Positions 54,887 to 64,000 of a stretch of 64,000 nucleotides of DNA are shown here, piece after piece. The position numbers and the translations under genes are program-made. The notes under the pieces were generated by a model, which worked only from the letters and a program-made list of their open reading frames with translations, was not told where the DNA came from and ran no database searches. Source of the stretch: Bacteroides intestinalis. GTDB lineage: Bacteria; Bacteroidota; Bacteroidia; Bacteroidales; Bacteroidaceae. Each line of letters starts with the position of its first letter. The first letter of the stretch is position 1. The stretch spans positions 124,001 to 188,000 of the forward strand of contig NZ_CABJDN010000010.1 in the NCBI RefSeq assembly GCF_902364365.1, given 5' to 3'.

Positions 54887-56692
54887 TTATTTCTTCCCCC
54901 GAAGATCATCCTTAGGTATCGTCGTCTCACTACCATCTCGCGTAGCAATGTAGTGGGGCGACATGATTTCTATACCTTCTTCATTAAACCGATCCTGAAT
55001 ATTCTGATGCAAATCAGAATAAACCTGTGCCAACTGATTGGCATCTTTAATGTATGCATTCACCTGATAGACCGGATAATAATCCTGAAGTGATGTTTCC
55101 AACACAAACGGACGCGGATCATCCACTACTCCGGGAGTATTCAGCGCCGCTTCAATCAGAAGCTGATGTGTCTTCCGCCAGGGAACATCATAACCGATGC
55201 TCACTTCCGAATGGATAATCAATCCGTAATCACGTGCCGACTGGCTGAAGTTCACCGTATGCGAAGACATGATAAAAGAATTCGGAATCGTAACCACCTC
55301 ATTCTTCGGCGTACGGATACGCGTTACCAACGGTGTTTTCTCAATCACATTTCCCGTTGTATCATTCAGCTTAATACGGTCACCCAACTTAAACGGACGC
55401 ATATACGTGATAACCAGTCCTGCAATGATATTCCCGATCACTGTACTCGATCCCAGCGAAACAATCAATCCGACAAAGACTGATATTCCCTGGAAGACAC
55501 CCGATTTGGAGCCCGGCAGGTAGGGATAGATCATGGCAATCATAAATGCATAAAGCAGAAAGCGTACTATGTGGAACGTCGGCATAGCCCAGTCGGCATA
55601 GAAACCGCCTATCTTCAGCCGTTCCGACTGTATTTCACTGGCAAGATAACGAACCAACCGCACCAGATACTTCACGGCAAGCCATATCACAAAGATGGTA
55701 AACAAGTTGGGAATATACTCCACTATACCCAGGAAGATACTCTTTATCGGATCCCAGATATACGAGAACAACTTATAAGCGAGATCTTTGGTTTGAGGGA
55801 ATATAGCAAAGAGCAATGGCACCGTCAGAATCAACTGAAGCAGCATGACGGCATAGCGCAGCAGACTTGCCAGGAAGACAAGCAGGTTTACCTGCTTCTG
55901 CGTGTCCAGCAACTCATAATCCTGAATAGAAATAGGTTTTAGTTTAGTATCTTTCAGACGTTGAATACGGGCTTTCAGCTTATTGAACAGCCAGATAGTG
56001 AGCTTAAACAACAGGAACTGACCTACAATTACAAGAATAAAATAAAGAATACGCTTACCAAGCTGCCAAAGACTATGCTCATCCTTCATGACCTTCAGCT
56101 TGTCCACTATCACTTTCCGCTTGGCAGCCGCCAACTGGTCTCGTGAACAGCCTTCCCACAGACCATCCTGATCAATAAATGAAGCAAGGACTTTATTCCC
56201 GTACATCAGGTCGGTAACAATATCACTGCTTTCCGTATAAACCGAGTCCGGCTGCAAATTGAATTGCTTGCCCAGTTCCGTAATTGCCGCCGCATTCATT
56301 TCGGCACGCTGTTGGGGAGTGTGACCGCCGCGCTTGGCAAACAGGTAGTATAAGGTGTCACCTTCCACAACCACAGGAACACCCGGAGTCATTCTTCTGA
56401 GCGAATCAATACGTAACCGCTGTTTAGCCAGCTTCAAAGAGTCTGCTGCATCATATTTCAGCTTCATCTGCTCTATCTCCATCCTGAGATTGGCTTCATT
56501 CAGTCTTGCCACTTCCAAGTCCTGCCGTGCCTTCAACAGATATATCGAGTCGCTATCCGTCTTCAATGAGGTAGTAGTTACTGCTGAACTATCTTCACCC
56601 AGAATATCCCGAACTTTTTCCACCAACTGGGCAGATGTTCCACCTACAGGCAGCAACAACAGCCAAAGACACAACGCACGAATTCCCTTCAT
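54887..56692 (-). CDS. MscS-family mechanosensitive channel
   Basis: 601 residues. A signal peptide (LLLPVGGTSAQ) is followed by a periplasmic coiled-coil-rich region (about 45-190, many R/K/E/L heptads) and then five or so membrane spans (about 210-420). The last span has the MscS pore motif (GLIVSLGSSTVIGNIIAGLVITY) and is joined to the beta domain (RPFKLGDRIKLNDTTGNVIEKTPLVTRIRTPKNEVVTIPN). It releases solutes on osmotic downshock. It resembles the longer MscK/YbdG-type members. A -7 box at 56743-56750 lies 51 bases upstream. Confidence 0.92.
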   Translation of the reverse strand: MKGIRALCLWLLLLPVGGTSAQLVEKVRDILGEDSSAVTTTSLKTDSDSIYLLKARQDLEVARLNEANLRMEIEQMKLKYDAADSLKLAKQRLRIDSLRRMTPGVPVVVEGDTLYYLFAKRGGHTPQQRAEMNAAAITELGKQFNLQPDSVYTESSDIVTDLMYGNKVLASFIDQDGLWEGCSRDQLAAAKRKVIVDKLKVMKDEHSLWQLGKRILYFILVIVGQFLLFKLTIWLFNKLKARIQRLKDTKLKPISIQDYELLDTQKQVNLLVFLASLLRYAVMLLQLILTVPLLFAIFPQTKDLAYKLFSYIWDPIKSIFLGIVEYIPNLFTIFVIWLAVKYLVRLVRYLASEIQSERLKIGGFYADWAMPTFHIVRFLLYAFMIAMIYPYLPGSKSGVFQGISVFVGLIVSLGSSTVIGNIIAGLVITYMRPFKLGDRIKLNDTTGNVIEKTPLVTRIRTPKNEVVTIPNSFIMSSHTVNFSQSARDYGLIIHSEVSIGYDVPWRKTHQLLIEAALNTPGVVDDPRPFVLETSLQDYYPVYQVNAYIKDANQLAQVYSDLHQNIQDRFNEEGIEIMSPHYIATRDGSETTIPKDDLRGKK

Positions 56693-56742
56693 ATTAAAAG
56701 TCCTTAATCAGGTTACTTAAAATTATAAATTGTTTAACGCAC

Positions 56743-56750
56743 CAAACATA
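56743..56750 (-). promoter_or_regulatory. Bacteroides -7 box (TATGTTTG)
   Basis: Minus-strand match to TAnnTTTG, upstream of the MscS-family gene; back to back with the promoter of the antiporter. Confidence 0.5.
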
Positions 56751-56785
56751 CGGAATGTTTTTCACTTATCATAAAAGGAATTAAT

Positions 56786-56793
56786 TATATTTG
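56786..56793 (+). promoter_or_regulatory. Bacteroides -7 box (TATATTTG)
   Basis: Match to TAnnTTTG, 19 bases ahead of the antiporter ATG at 56813. Confidence 0.5.
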
Positions 56794-56812
56794 CACAAAA
56801 ATCAGTATTCTT

Positions 56813-57775
56813 ATGGATATTCTTTTTCTGATTGGGGGACTTCTCCTCATCCTTTTAGGCGCTAATGGACTGACGGACGGGGCTGCATCCATAGCCAAAC
56901 GTTTCCATATACCGTCCATCGTTATCGGACTTACCATTGTGGCTTTCGGAACATCCGCTCCGGAGCTGACGGTTAGCGTATCTTCAGCTCTGAAAGGCAG
57001 TGCAGACATTGCCATCGGAAATGTGGTAGGTAGTAATATCTTTAATACTTTGATGATCGTGGGTTGCACAGCACTTTTTGCCCCTATTGTCATCTCTCAA
57101 AATACATTACGCAAAGAAATACCTCTCTGCATCCTGTCTTCCATCGTACTGCTGATTTGTGCCAATGATGTATTGCTGGACCATAGTGCAGAAAACATTC
57201 TCAGCACCACGGATGGTTTGCTATTGCTCTGTTTCTTTATCATCTTTTTGGGATATACCTTTGCAATCGCCTTTCAGGGAAAGAAAGAAGGAGAAGCACC
57301 CGAAGAAGAAATCAAGCAACTTCCCATGTGGCGGTCTGCCCTATATATAATAGGTGGACTGGCAGGGCTTATCATCGGCGGTAACTTTTTTGTGGACGGT
57401 GCCACAGGTATTGCCCGCAGCCTGGGAGTCAGCGAGTCCGTCATCGGGCTGACGCTTGTGGCAGGCGGAACATCCCTACCCGAACTGGCTACCTCTATCG
57501 TAGCTGCTCTCAAAAAGAATCCTGAAATTGCTATCGGTAATGTAATCGGAAGCAATCTTTTCAACATTTTCTTTGTATTGGGATGTAGTGCTTCTATCAC
57601 ACCATTACATCTGGCAGGCATCACTAATCTGGACCTCCTGGTACTGGTAGGTTCAAGTATTCTGCTTTGGATTTTCGGACTTTTCTTCGCCAAACGAACC
57701 ATTACCCGCATTGAGGGCAGCATATTGATACTTTGTTATATAGCTTATACTGTTGTACTTATTTATAATGTTTAA
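56813..57775 (+). CDS. CaCA-family calcium/sodium antiporter
   Basis: 320 residues, inner membrane, about ten spans. It has the two inverted alpha repeats of the cation/Ca2+ exchanger superfamily: IVIGLTIVAFGTSAPELTVS with GNVVGSNIFN, and VIGLTLVAGGTSLPELATS with GNVIGSNLFN. The ion-binding Glu residues in the SAPE and SLPE motifs are present. It is similar in length and layout to E. coli YrbG. Its ion cannot be told from sequence. It is followed after 54 bases by the GNAT-like gene, which has its own -7 box. Confidence 0.93.
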   Translation: MDILFLIGGLLLILLGANGLTDGAASIAKRFHIPSIVIGLTIVAFGTSAPELTVSVSSALKGSADIAIGNVVGSNIFNTLMIVGCTALFAPIVISQNTLRKEIPLCILSSIVLLICANDVLLDHSAENILSTTDGLLLLCFFIIFLGYTFAIAFQGKKEGEAPEEEIKQLPMWRSALYIIGGLAGLIIGGNFFVDGATGIARSLGVSESVIGLTLVAGGTSLPELATSIVAALKKNPEIAIGNVIGSNLFNIFFVLGCSASITPLHLAGITNLDLLVLVGSSILLWIFGLFFAKRTITRIEGSILILCYIAYTVVLIYNV

Positions 57776-57799
57776 AGTGGTATTTTAAAGATTATCATG

Positions 57800-57807
57800 T
57801 ATCTTTG
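57800..57807 (+). promoter_or_regulatory. Bacteroides -7 box (TATCTTTG)
   Basis: Match to TAnnTTTG, 22 bases upstream of the ATG at 57830. Because it overlaps the possible earlier ATG (57797), translation must begin at 57830. Confidence 0.55.
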
Positions 57808-57829
57808 CCCCCTCATTAGACATAAAATT

Positions 57830-58972
57830 ATGGCAATAACAATCAAAAAAGCTTCTACAATGAAAGAATTGAAACGGTTCATCCGCTTCAATTACCGGCT
57901 ATACAAAGGCAATCCTTACTCCGTCCCCGATCTTTACGACGACATGCTCAATACCTTCAACAAAAAGAAGAATGCAGCGTTTGAATTCTGCGAAGCAGAG
58001 TATTTTTTAGCTTACAAAGACAATCAGATAGTAGGACGTGTAGCTGCCATTATCAATCATAAAGCCAATCAGACCTGGGATAAAAAGAATGTCCGCTTCG
58101 GTTGGATCGATTTCATCGATGACCCCGAAGTTTCCGACGCACTAATCCGCACAGTAGAAGAATGGGGTAAAGAGCGAGGAATGACTCATATACAAGGTCC
58201 CTTGGGTTTCACAGACTTCGATGCAGAAGGCATGCTTGTCGAAGGTTTCGATCAACTCAGCACAATGGCCACCATCTATAACTACCCTTACTACCCGCAA
58301 CACATGGAGCGCATGGGCTTTGAAAAAGATGCCGACTGGGTAGAATTTAAAATTTATATTCCGGATGCCATACCAGACAAACACAAACGTATCTCCGACC
58401 TCATTCAACGTAAGTATAATCTCAAAATCAAAAAATATACATCTGCGAAAAAGATTGCCCAAGATTACGGTCAGGCCATCTTTGAACTGATGAACGAAGC
58501 TTATAAACCCCTGTTCGGATATTCCGCCCTGTCACAACGACAGATCGACCAATACGTGAAGATGTACCTTCCTATTGTAGACCTGCGTATGGTGACACTT
58601 ATCACGGATGCCGACGACCAACTGATTTGTGTAGGTATTTCCATGCCATCCTTGTCCGAAGCTTTGCAAAAAGCACACGGACGGTTATTGCCCTTCGGAT
58701 GGTATTATCTGCTGAAGGCCCTCTTCATGAAACGCCGTGCCAAAATGTTGGATTTATTACTCGTTGCAGTGAAACCGGAGTACCAGAACAAGGGTGTTAA
58801 CGCATTGTTATTTTCCGATTTAATTCCGGTTTATCAAAAATTAGGTTTTATATTTGCAGAGAGTAACCCTGAACTGGAGATGAACGGCAAGGTACAAGCC
58901 CAATGGGAGTACTTTAAAACAGAGCAGCATAAACGGCGCAGGGCGTTTATTAAGGAAATTAACCATCAGTGA
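57830..58972 (+). CDS. GNAT-like protein of unknown substrate
   Basis: 380 residues, cytoplasmic. It begins AITIKKASTMKELKRFIRFNYRLYKGNPYSVPDLYDDM and holds FEFCEAEYFLAYKDNQIVGRVAAIINHKAN, typical of an N-terminal acyltransferase-like half. A second such half ends VAVKPEYQNKGVNALLFSDLIPVYQKLGF, which is the acetyl-CoA loop region of GNAT folds. The family is common in Bacteroidetes but its substrate is unknown. The start is set by the -7 box. It stands before the topoisomerase gene with a repeat-rich gap between. Confidence 0.85.
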   Translation: MAITIKKASTMKELKRFIRFNYRLYKGNPYSVPDLYDDMLNTFNKKKNAAFEFCEAEYFLAYKDNQIVGRVAAIINHKANQTWDKKNVRFGWIDFIDDPEVSDALIRTVEEWGKERGMTHIQGPLGFTDFDAEGMLVEGFDQLSTMATIYNYPYYPQHMERMGFEKDADWVEFKIYIPDAIPDKHKRISDLIQRKYNLKIKKYTSAKKIAQDYGQAIFELMNEAYKPLFGYSALSQRQIDQYVKMYLPIVDLRMVTLITDADDQLICVGISMPSLSEALQKAHGRLLPFGWYYLLKALFMKRRAKMLDLLLVAVKPEYQNKGVNALLFSDLIPVYQKLGFIFAESNPELEMNGKVQAQWEYFKTEQHKRRRAFIKEINHQ

Positions 58973-59056
58973 TTAACGGTTAGTGATTAGTGATTAACGG
59001 CTGACTTTCACGCCACATACCACTAATCACTAATCTCTGATCACTAATCACTATAT
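58966..59056. repeat. TGATTAG-type repeats forming an inverted repeat before the topoisomerase gene
   Basis: The left half has AGTGATTAACGGTTAGTGATTAG-like copies (58969-59000). The right half (59030-59054) has their complement, ACTAATCACTAATC, twice. The RNA could fold into a hairpin in the leader of the topoisomerase gene. The same word returns at 61383-61415 before the protease gene. Confidence 0.55.
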
Positions 59057-59063
59057 TAAGTTT

Positions 59064-60935
59064 ATGGAAGAAATCAACGGACTGATGCCCGAAGGCAATG
59101 TAGAATATACGGAAGACAACATTCGTCATCTTGACGATATGGAGCACATCCGTGTCCGTTCGGGTATGTATATCGGTCGTTTGGGCGACGGTACGCAAAA
59201 CGACGACGGTATTTATGTATTGCTAAAAGAGGTAATGGACAACAGCATCGATGAATTCAAAATGGGTGCGGGTAAAAGGATCGAAATAACCATTGAGGAG
59301 AATCTGCGTGTCAGCGTACGCGACTACGGTCGAGGTATTCCGCAAGGAAAGCTGATTGAGGCAGTAAGCAAACTCAATACCGGTGGTAAGTACGACAGCA
59401 AGGCTTTTAAAAAGAGCGTCGGACTGAACGGTGTAGGTATCAAGGCCGTAAATGCGCTTAGCAACCGTTTTGAGGTACGCAGTTATCGTGAAGGCAAAGT
59501 CCGTATCGCCATTTTCGAAAAAGGTATTCTGCAAAGCGATGTCACAGAAGCCTGCAACGAAGAAAGCGGAACTTATATCTTCTTCGAACCGGATAGTACA
59601 TTATTCCTGAACTATTCCTTCCAGGCTAATTTTGTGGAAATGCTATTGCGTAATTATACGTATCTGAATACGGGACTTTCCATTATTTACAATGGTCAGC
59701 GCATCATTTCACGCCACGGTCTGGAAGATTTGCTGAACGACAACATGACCGCACAGGGGTTATACAACATCATCCACCTGAAAGGGGAAGATATTGAAAT
59801 AGCCTTCACACATACCAACCAATACGGCGAAGAATATTACTCCTTCGTCAACGGACAGCATACTACGCAAGGCGGTACACACCAAAGTGCGCTCAAAGAA
59901 CATATTGCCCGCACCATCAAGGAATTTTATAACAAAAACCAGGAGTACGCCGATATCCGTAACGGTATCGTTGCCGCCATTGCCATTAACGTGGAAGAAC
60001 CCCAATTCGAGGGACAGACAAAAACCAAACTCGGTTCGCCTTCCATGTCTCCGGGTGGTGTGAGCGTAAATAAATATGTAGGAGACTTCATCAAGACGGA
60101 AGTGGATAATTATCTCCACAAAAACCCATTGGTTGCGGAAGTCATGCTGCAAAAGATACAGGACTCTGAAAAGGAACGCAAAGCAATTGCCGGTGTTACC
60201 AAGCTGGCTCGCGAACGTGCCAAGAAGGCCAACCTGCACAACCGTAAGTTGCGCGACTGCCGCTATCACCTCAACGACGGCAAGGGGAAAGACCAGGAGA
60301 CCGAATCCTGCATTTTCATTACCGAGGGTGACTCAGCAAGTGGTTCTATCACGAAAAGCCGTGACGTAAACACACAAGCAGTATTTAGCTTGCGTGGTAA
60401 GCCGTTGAACTCTTACGGGCTGACTAAAAAGGTGGTATATGAAAACGAAGAGTTCAACCTGCTACAGGCTGCCTTGAATATAGAAGACGGTATCGAGGGA
60501 TTACGCTACAACAAGGTGATTGCTGCTACCGATGCCGATGTGGATGGCATGCACATCCGCCTGCTACTTATAACCTTCTTCCTGCAATTCTTCCCTGATC
60601 TGATAAAGAAAGGGCATGTATATATCCTGCAAACTCCGTTGTTCCGTGTACGTAATAAGAAGAAAACCCTTTACTGCTATACGGAAGAAGAACGGCAGAA
60701 AGCAGTTGTAGAACTGGGACCGAATCCTGAAATCACCCGATTTAAAGGTTTAGGAGAAATCTCACCCGATGAATTCCAGCACTTCATTGGCAAAGATATG
60801 CGTCTGGAGCAGGTAAGCCTGCGCAAGACGGACTTGGTAAAGGAACTGTTGGAGTTCTATATGGGCAAAAACACCATGGAACGACAAAACTTTATTATTA
60901 ATAATCTGGTTATAGAAGAAGATCTGGCATCATGA
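59064..60935 (+). CDS. type IIA DNA topoisomerase subunit B (ParE/GyrB family)
   Basis: 623 residues, cytoplasmic. GHKL ATPase domain: [20 protein letters not shown] (Bergerat motif) and [14 protein letters not shown]. Transducer domain: [15 protein letters not shown] domain: [12 protein letters not shown] and [17 protein letters not shown], with C-terminal [13 protein letters not shown]. The ATP-dependent partner of subunit A decatenates or supercoils DNA. Length and lack of a GyrB insert favour the topoisomerase IV side (ParE), but no subunit A gene lies in the window. Its last codons overlap coaD by 4 bases. Confidence 0.93.
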   Translation: MEEINGLMPEGNVEYTEDNIRHLDDMEHIRVRSGMYIGRLGDGTQNDDGIYVLLKEVMDNSIDEFKMGAGKRIEITIEENLRVSVRDYGRGIPQGKLIEAVSKLNTGGKYDSKAFKKSVGLNGVGIKAVNALSNRFEVRSYREGKVRIAIFEKGILQSDVTEACNEESGTYIFFEPDSTLFLNYSFQANFVEMLLRNYTYLNTGLSIIYNGQRIISRHGLEDLLNDNMTAQGLYNIIHLKGEDIEIAFTHTNQYGEEYYSFVNGQHTTQGGTHQSALKEHIARTIKEFYNKNQEYADIRNGIVAAIAINVEEPQFEGQTKTKLGSPSMSPGGVSVNKYVGDFIKTEVDNYLHKNPLVAEVMLQKIQDSEKERKAIAGVTKLARERAKKANLHNRKLRDCRYHLNDGKGKDQETESCIFITEGDSASGSITKSRDVNTQAVFSLRGKPLNSYGLTKKVVYENEEFNLLQAALNIEDGIEGLRYNKVIAATDADVDGMHIRLLLITFFLQFFPDLIKKGHVYILQTPLFRVRNKKKTLYCYTEEERQKAVVELGPNPEITRFKGLGEISPDEFQHFIGKDMRLEQVSLRKTDLVKELLEFYMGKNTMERQNFIINNLVIEEDLAS

Positions 60936-61384
60936 GAAGAGCAATCTTTCCGGGAACATTCGACCCCTTCACCATCGGGCATTCCTCGGTAGTGACCCGC
61001 GCGCTGACTTTTATGGATGAAGTCATCATTGGGATTGGAATTAATGAAAATAAGAATACCTATTTCCCTATCGAGAAGCGCGTGGCAATGATACAGAACT
61101 TCTACCGGAACGAACCCCGCATCAAAGTATACTCTTATGATTGCCTGACGATTGATTTTGCACAACAGGTAGATGCACAGTTTATCATCCGCGGCATCCG
61201 CACCGTGAAAGACTTTGAATACGAAGAAACCATTGCAGATATCAACCGCAAACTGGCAGGTATTGAAACGATCCTGCTCTTTACCGAGCCCGAGCTGACG
61301 TGCATCAGTTCGACGACCGTCCGTGAGTTGTTACAATTCGGCAAGGACATCAGCCAGTTCATTCCCGAAGGAATGGAGATTTAG
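60932..61384 (+). CDS. coaD: phosphopantetheine adenylyltransferase
   Basis: 150 residues, cytoplasmic, normal length. It joins ATP and 4'-phosphopantetheine to give dephospho-CoA, the penultimate step of CoA synthesis. It has the nucleotidyltransferase motif [32 protein letters not shown] and the ATP-closing ISSTTVREL. The ATG lies within the topoisomerase stop (ATGA), so the two are translated as a pair, and a protease gene follows 41 bases later. Confidence 0.97.
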   Translation: MRRAIFPGTFDPFTIGHSSVVTRALTFMDEVIIGIGINENKNTYFPIEKRVAMIQNFYRNEPRIKVYSYDCLTIDFAQQVDAQFIIRGIRTVKDFEYEETIADINRKLAGIETILLFTEPELTCISSTTVRELLQFGKDISQFIPEGMEI

Positions 61385-61415
61385 TGATTAGTGAATTTAA
61401 TGATTAGTGATTAGT
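61383..61415 (+). repeat. TGATTAGTGATTAG repeat before the protease gene
   Basis: Two to four overlapping copies of TGATTAGTGA run from the coaD stop codon to shortly before the protease ATG. It is the same word as the repeat at 58966-59056, on the same strand. Confidence 0.5.
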
Positions 61416-61425
61416 AAAAAGAATA

Positions 61426-63054
61426 ATGAAGAAACTCCTTATCTTTATAATATGTATATGTGGTGGCATGGCTTCCATGCAGGCACAAAATACGGGTAAT
61501 GCGGCAGCAATCCGCAAGTTACAAATGGCAGAATTTGCTATAGCCAACCTGTATGTAGACTCGGTAGACGAAAACAAACTGGTGGAAGAAGCCATTATCC
61601 GTATGTTGGCACAGCTCGACCCGCACTCCACATACAACAATGCCGAGGAAGTGAAGAAAATGAACGAGCCTCTGCAAGGTAATTTCGAAGGTATTGGTGT
61701 TCAGTTTCAGATGATAGAAGATACTTTACTGATTATACAGCCCGTGAGCAACGGACCGTCCGAAAAAGTAGGCATACTGGCAGGAGACCGTATTGTAGCT
61801 GTAAACGACAGTGCCATTGCAGGTGTTAAGATGTCCACAGAAGATATCATGACGCGCTTACGCGGTCCCAAAGACTCGGAAGTTAAACTCACCATCGTCC
61901 GCCGCGGAGTAGATGATCCTTTATATTTCACCGTAAAACGGGATAAAATTCCTATTCTCAGCCTGGATGCATCTTATATGATACAACCCAAGACAGGCTA
62001 TATCCGCATCAACCGCTTCGGCGCCACTACCGCCGAAGAGTTTACAACAGCTCTTAAAGAATTACAGAAACAGGGAATGAAGGACTTGATACTCGACCTG
62101 CAAGGTAATGGAGGCGGATACCTGAACGCGGCCATCGACCTTGCCAATGAGTTCTTGCAACAGAAAGAATTGATTGTATATACCGAAGGAAGAGCCGCCC
62201 AGCGCAGCAACTTCTACGCCAAAGGTACAGGTAACTTCAAAAACGGTCGCCTCGTTGTATTGGTGGATGAATACTCTGCTTCTGCCAGTGAAATCGTTAC
62301 CGGTGCCATACAGGACTGGGACAGAGGAGTTGTTGTGGGCCGCCGTACTTTCGGTAAAGGCTTGGTACAGCGCCCCATCGACCTGCCCGACGGTTCCATG
62401 ATACGCCTGACTATTGCCCGTTACTATACCCCTTCCGGACGTTGCATTCAAAAACCGTATGACCATACAGCTAATCTGGACAATCCCAGACTTCAAGGCG
62501 AGGATACCCAGGAGAAATACAATATGGATCTGATAGAGCGCTTCAACCGTGGAGAGATGATGCATGCTGACAGCATCCATTTCCCCGATTCACTGAAGAA
62601 TTCTACAAAAAAACTGAAACGTACCGTTTATGGTGGCGGTGGTATCATGCCCGACTATTTCGTACCCATTGACACCACTCAATACACCGATTATCACCGG
62701 AATCTGGTTGCCAAAGGTGTTGTTATCAAAGCAACCACGAAATACATCGAAAGCCACCGGAAAGAATTACAGGAACAGTACAAGAAGTTCGATACCTTCA
62801 ACAATAAGTTTGAGATAGACGAGCAGATGCTTGCAGACATACGCGCTGCCGCCGATAAAGAGAAGATCGAGTTCAATGAAGAGCAATACAACAAATCGCT
62901 TCCGCTGATAAAAACACAGTTGAAAGCCCTGATTGCCCGTGACCTGTGGGATATGAACGAATACTTCCAGGTGATAAACACCACGAACAACAGTGTGCAA
63001 CAGGCACTAAAAGTACTGAACGAAAAGATTTACGAGAAGAAACTACCGCTTTAA
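61426..63054 (+). CDS. S41-family C-terminal processing protease (CtpA-like)
   Basis: 542 residues with signal peptide (GGMASMQAQ). A PDZ domain (about 80-165, GIGVQFQMIEDTLLIIQPVSNGPSEKVGILAGDRIVAVND) precedes the S41 protease domain. The catalytic Ser is in DEYSASASEIV and the Lys in GRRTFGKGLVQ. Substrate-tethering VILDLQGNGGGYL-type wording is present (DLILDLQGNGGG). A helical C-terminal region (about 440-542) follows. It trims periplasmic proteins at their C-termini. It shares the stop bases TTAA with the convergent PAP2 gene. Confidence 0.95.
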   Translation: MKKLLIFIICICGGMASMQAQNTGNAAAIRKLQMAEFAIANLYVDSVDENKLVEEAIIRMLAQLDPHSTYNNAEEVKKMNEPLQGNFEGIGVQFQMIEDTLLIIQPVSNGPSEKVGILAGDRIVAVNDSAIAGVKMSTEDIMTRLRGPKDSEVKLTIVRRGVDDPLYFTVKRDKIPILSLDASYMIQPKTGYIRINRFGATTAEEFTTALKELQKQGMKDLILDLQGNGGGYLNAAIDLANEFLQQKELIVYTEGRAAQRSNFYAKGTGNFKNGRLVVLVDEYSASASEIVTGAIQDWDRGVVVGRRTFGKGLVQRPIDLPDGSMIRLTIARYYTPSGRCIQKPYDHTANLDNPRLQGEDTQEKYNMDLIERFNRGEMMHADSIHFPDSLKNSTKKLKRTVYGGGGIMPDYFVPIDTTQYTDYHRNLVAKGVVIKATTKYIESHRKELQEQYKKFDTFNNKFEIDEQMLADIRAAADKEKIEFNEEQYNKSLPLIKTQLKALIARDLWDMNEYFQVINTTNNSVQQALKVLNEKIYEKKLPL

Positions 63055-63653
63055 TTACCGAATAACCACTTATTCAACCAGCGGTTCACATAGATATTTA
63101 CTACCGCACATCCCGCTCCGATGACTGCACCTGCCAGTACATCGGACGGATAGTGCACACCCTCATTCATACGGGACATCCCGACAGAACAAGCCCATAA
63201 AGCCGAAGGACCTATCACATACCATTTCGGATACTTCACGCAAAGCGAAGTTGCCAATGCAAAGGCTGTTGCCGTATGTCCGGATGGGAAAGAAGGACTG
63301 GTCTCATGACTATAAGCATGAACCCGGTCGGGATAACGGTCGAACGGACGTTCACGGTCTATAAGATATTTCAAGCCGTAAGTCACCACAAAAGCACCGG
63401 CAACACTGGTACCTACATACACAGCATCCTTCAATAATTCACGGTCTTTTTTCACCCAGGCAGCCAGTGCCATCGCCACAGGAACTCCAACGGCTATATA
63501 AGGTTCAGTACGAGAAATTATTTTATTATAATTGCGAATAAACTTACCATCCCAACTGTTTATTTTATGCAAGGTATTGATGTCCCAATTTTGTGCAGAA
63601 ATACTGAGTACAACTAATGATGCAAAAAATACAAAAAAAATAGTTCTCTTCAT
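63051..63653 (-). CDS. PAP2-family membrane phosphatase
   Basis: 200 residues. It starts with a signal or first span (FFVFFASLVVLSISAQ); the ATG at 63653 is chosen over 63707 because a -7 box lies between (63677-63684). The three PAP2 motifs are intact: KYLIDRERPFDR, PSFPSGHTATAF and SRMNEGVHYPSDVLAG, with about five spans. The reaction is dephosphorylation of lipid phosphates such as undecaprenyl pyrophosphate or phosphatidate; which one is not shown. Confidence 0.93.
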   Translation of the reverse strand: MKRTIFFVFFASLVVLSISAQNWDINTLHKINSWDGKFIRNYNKIISRTEPYIAVGVPVAMALAAWVKKDRELLKDAVYVGTSVAGAFVVTYGLKYLIDRERPFDRYPDRVHAYSHETSPSFPSGHTATAFALATSLCVKYPKWYVIGPSALWACSVGMSRMNEGVHYPSDVLAGAVIGAGCAVVNIYVNRWLNKWLFGN

Positions 63654-63676
63654 GCAGTCTTTCTTATAGTTTGCAG

Positions 63677-63684
63677 CAAAGATA
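63677..63684 (-). promoter_or_regulatory. Bacteroides -7 box (TATCTTTG)
   Basis: Minus-strand match to TAnnTTTG, 24 bases upstream of the PAP2 ATG. Confidence 0.55.
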
Positions 63685-63717
63685 GGTGATTTTGTTAGAG
63701 TATTCACAAAAAAATTC

Positions 63718-63725
63718 TATCTTTG
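63718..63725 (+). promoter_or_regulatory. Bacteroides -7 box (TATCTTTG)
   Basis: Match to TAnnTTTG, 33 bases before the ATG at 63759. A TTTG at 63691-63694 could be the -33 element, though the 23-base gap is slightly long. Confidence 0.5.
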
Positions 63726-63758
63726 TTGCCATAATTTTAGTAATTCGTCCTATATTTC

Positions 63759-64000
63759 ATGACAAAAGACACTCTTTGCGCACGGCAAGTAGATTGTACT
63801 CTATGCCCGAAAATTTCTGATGGGACGTTGGTACTTCGCCAACATCCCCAGGGGCAGCATTTCTCAGCGGAGAAGTGCACCCAGAACTGCATGATCTTTA
63901 TGTTAAAGGGTGAGTTGCTGATAAATAGTAACGAATATCCGGGCACTACGCTCCTAAGCAGACAGTGTGTATTACAAGCCATCGGCTCAAAAATGGAGTT
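63759..64000 (+). CDS. N-terminal part of an AraC-type regulator (cut by window end)
   Basis: The frame is open for 80 codons to the right edge. It starts MTKDTLCARQVDCTLCP and contains EKCTQNCMIFMLKGELLINSNEYPGTTL. This wording, a small beta-domain with a GELL-NS-EYPGT motif, is typical of the sensing half of many Bacteroides AraC-family regulators. The DNA-binding half lies outside. It is divergent from PAP2 and has its own -7 box. Confidence 0.75.
   Translation, partial: MTKDTLCARQVDCTLCPKISDGTLVLRQHPQGQHFSAEKCTQNCMIFMLKGELLINSNEYPGTTLLSRQCVLQAIGSKME

Overview
The window looks like chromosome of a gut Bacteroides (Bacteroidota). Several things point there: two hybrid two-component regulators of the kind confined largely to this group, two SusC/SusD pairs, many lipoprotein glycoside hydrolases, and Bacteroides-type -7 promoter boxes (TAnnTTTG) a short way upstream of many starts. 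The richness in xylan or arabinogalactan side-chain enzymes would fit the B. intestinalis / B. cellulosilyticus type, but species cannot be fixed from the sequence alone. No tRNA, rRNA, CRISPR array or intact mobile element was seen.

Region 1 (1-38,124) is a large glycan-utilisation locus. A secreted helical-barrel protein of unknown family (minus strand) faces a GH5-like/GH51 operon across a 600-bp gap that holds a 22-bp tandem array. HTCS regulator 1 (minus) is divergent from a long plus-strand operon (10,207-25,875). That operon starts with a four-gene corrinoid methyltransferase module: two uroporphyrinogen-decarboxylase-fold methyltransferases, a B12-binding corrinoid protein and a MetH-activation-domain-like reactivator. 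It continues with GH127/146 beta-L-arabinofuranosidase, a FucP-like MFS sugar importer, GH115 alpha-glucuronidase, a GH2-GH43 fusion, a GH43 lipoprotein and a secreted aldose 1-epimerase. A GH2 enzyme follows, then a convergent SusC/SusD pair, then HTCS regulator 2 reading away from SusC. GH115 enzymes release (4-O-methyl-)glucuronic acid from xylan or arabinogalactan. A B12-dependent demethylase in the same operon therefore suggests that the organism removes the O-methyl group of 4-O-methyl-glucuronate after import and recovers the one-carbon unit. This is an inference, and the most interesting feature of the window.

Region 2 (38,121-46,209) is a small fucose-type locus: an AraC regulator, a GH29 alpha-L-fucosidase, a second SusC/SusD pair and a RhaM-family (rhamnose/fucose) mutarotase. 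Region 3 (46,291-50,268) pairs a SusD-less TonB-dependent receptor with a secreted purple-acid-type phosphatase.

Region 4 (50,296-54,886) has two lipoproteins of unknown role, divergently transcribed. It then has about 1 kb of non-coding DNA with a perfect 21-bp inverted repeat, a nested palindromic element and the remains of an AAA-ATPase gene. Region 5 (54,887-64,000) is core-like: an MscS channel, a Na+/Ca2+ antiporter-family protein, a GNAT-like protein, a type IIA topoisomerase B subunit overlapping coaD, an S41 C-terminal protease, a PAP2 phosphatase and, cut by the right edge, an AraC-type regulator.
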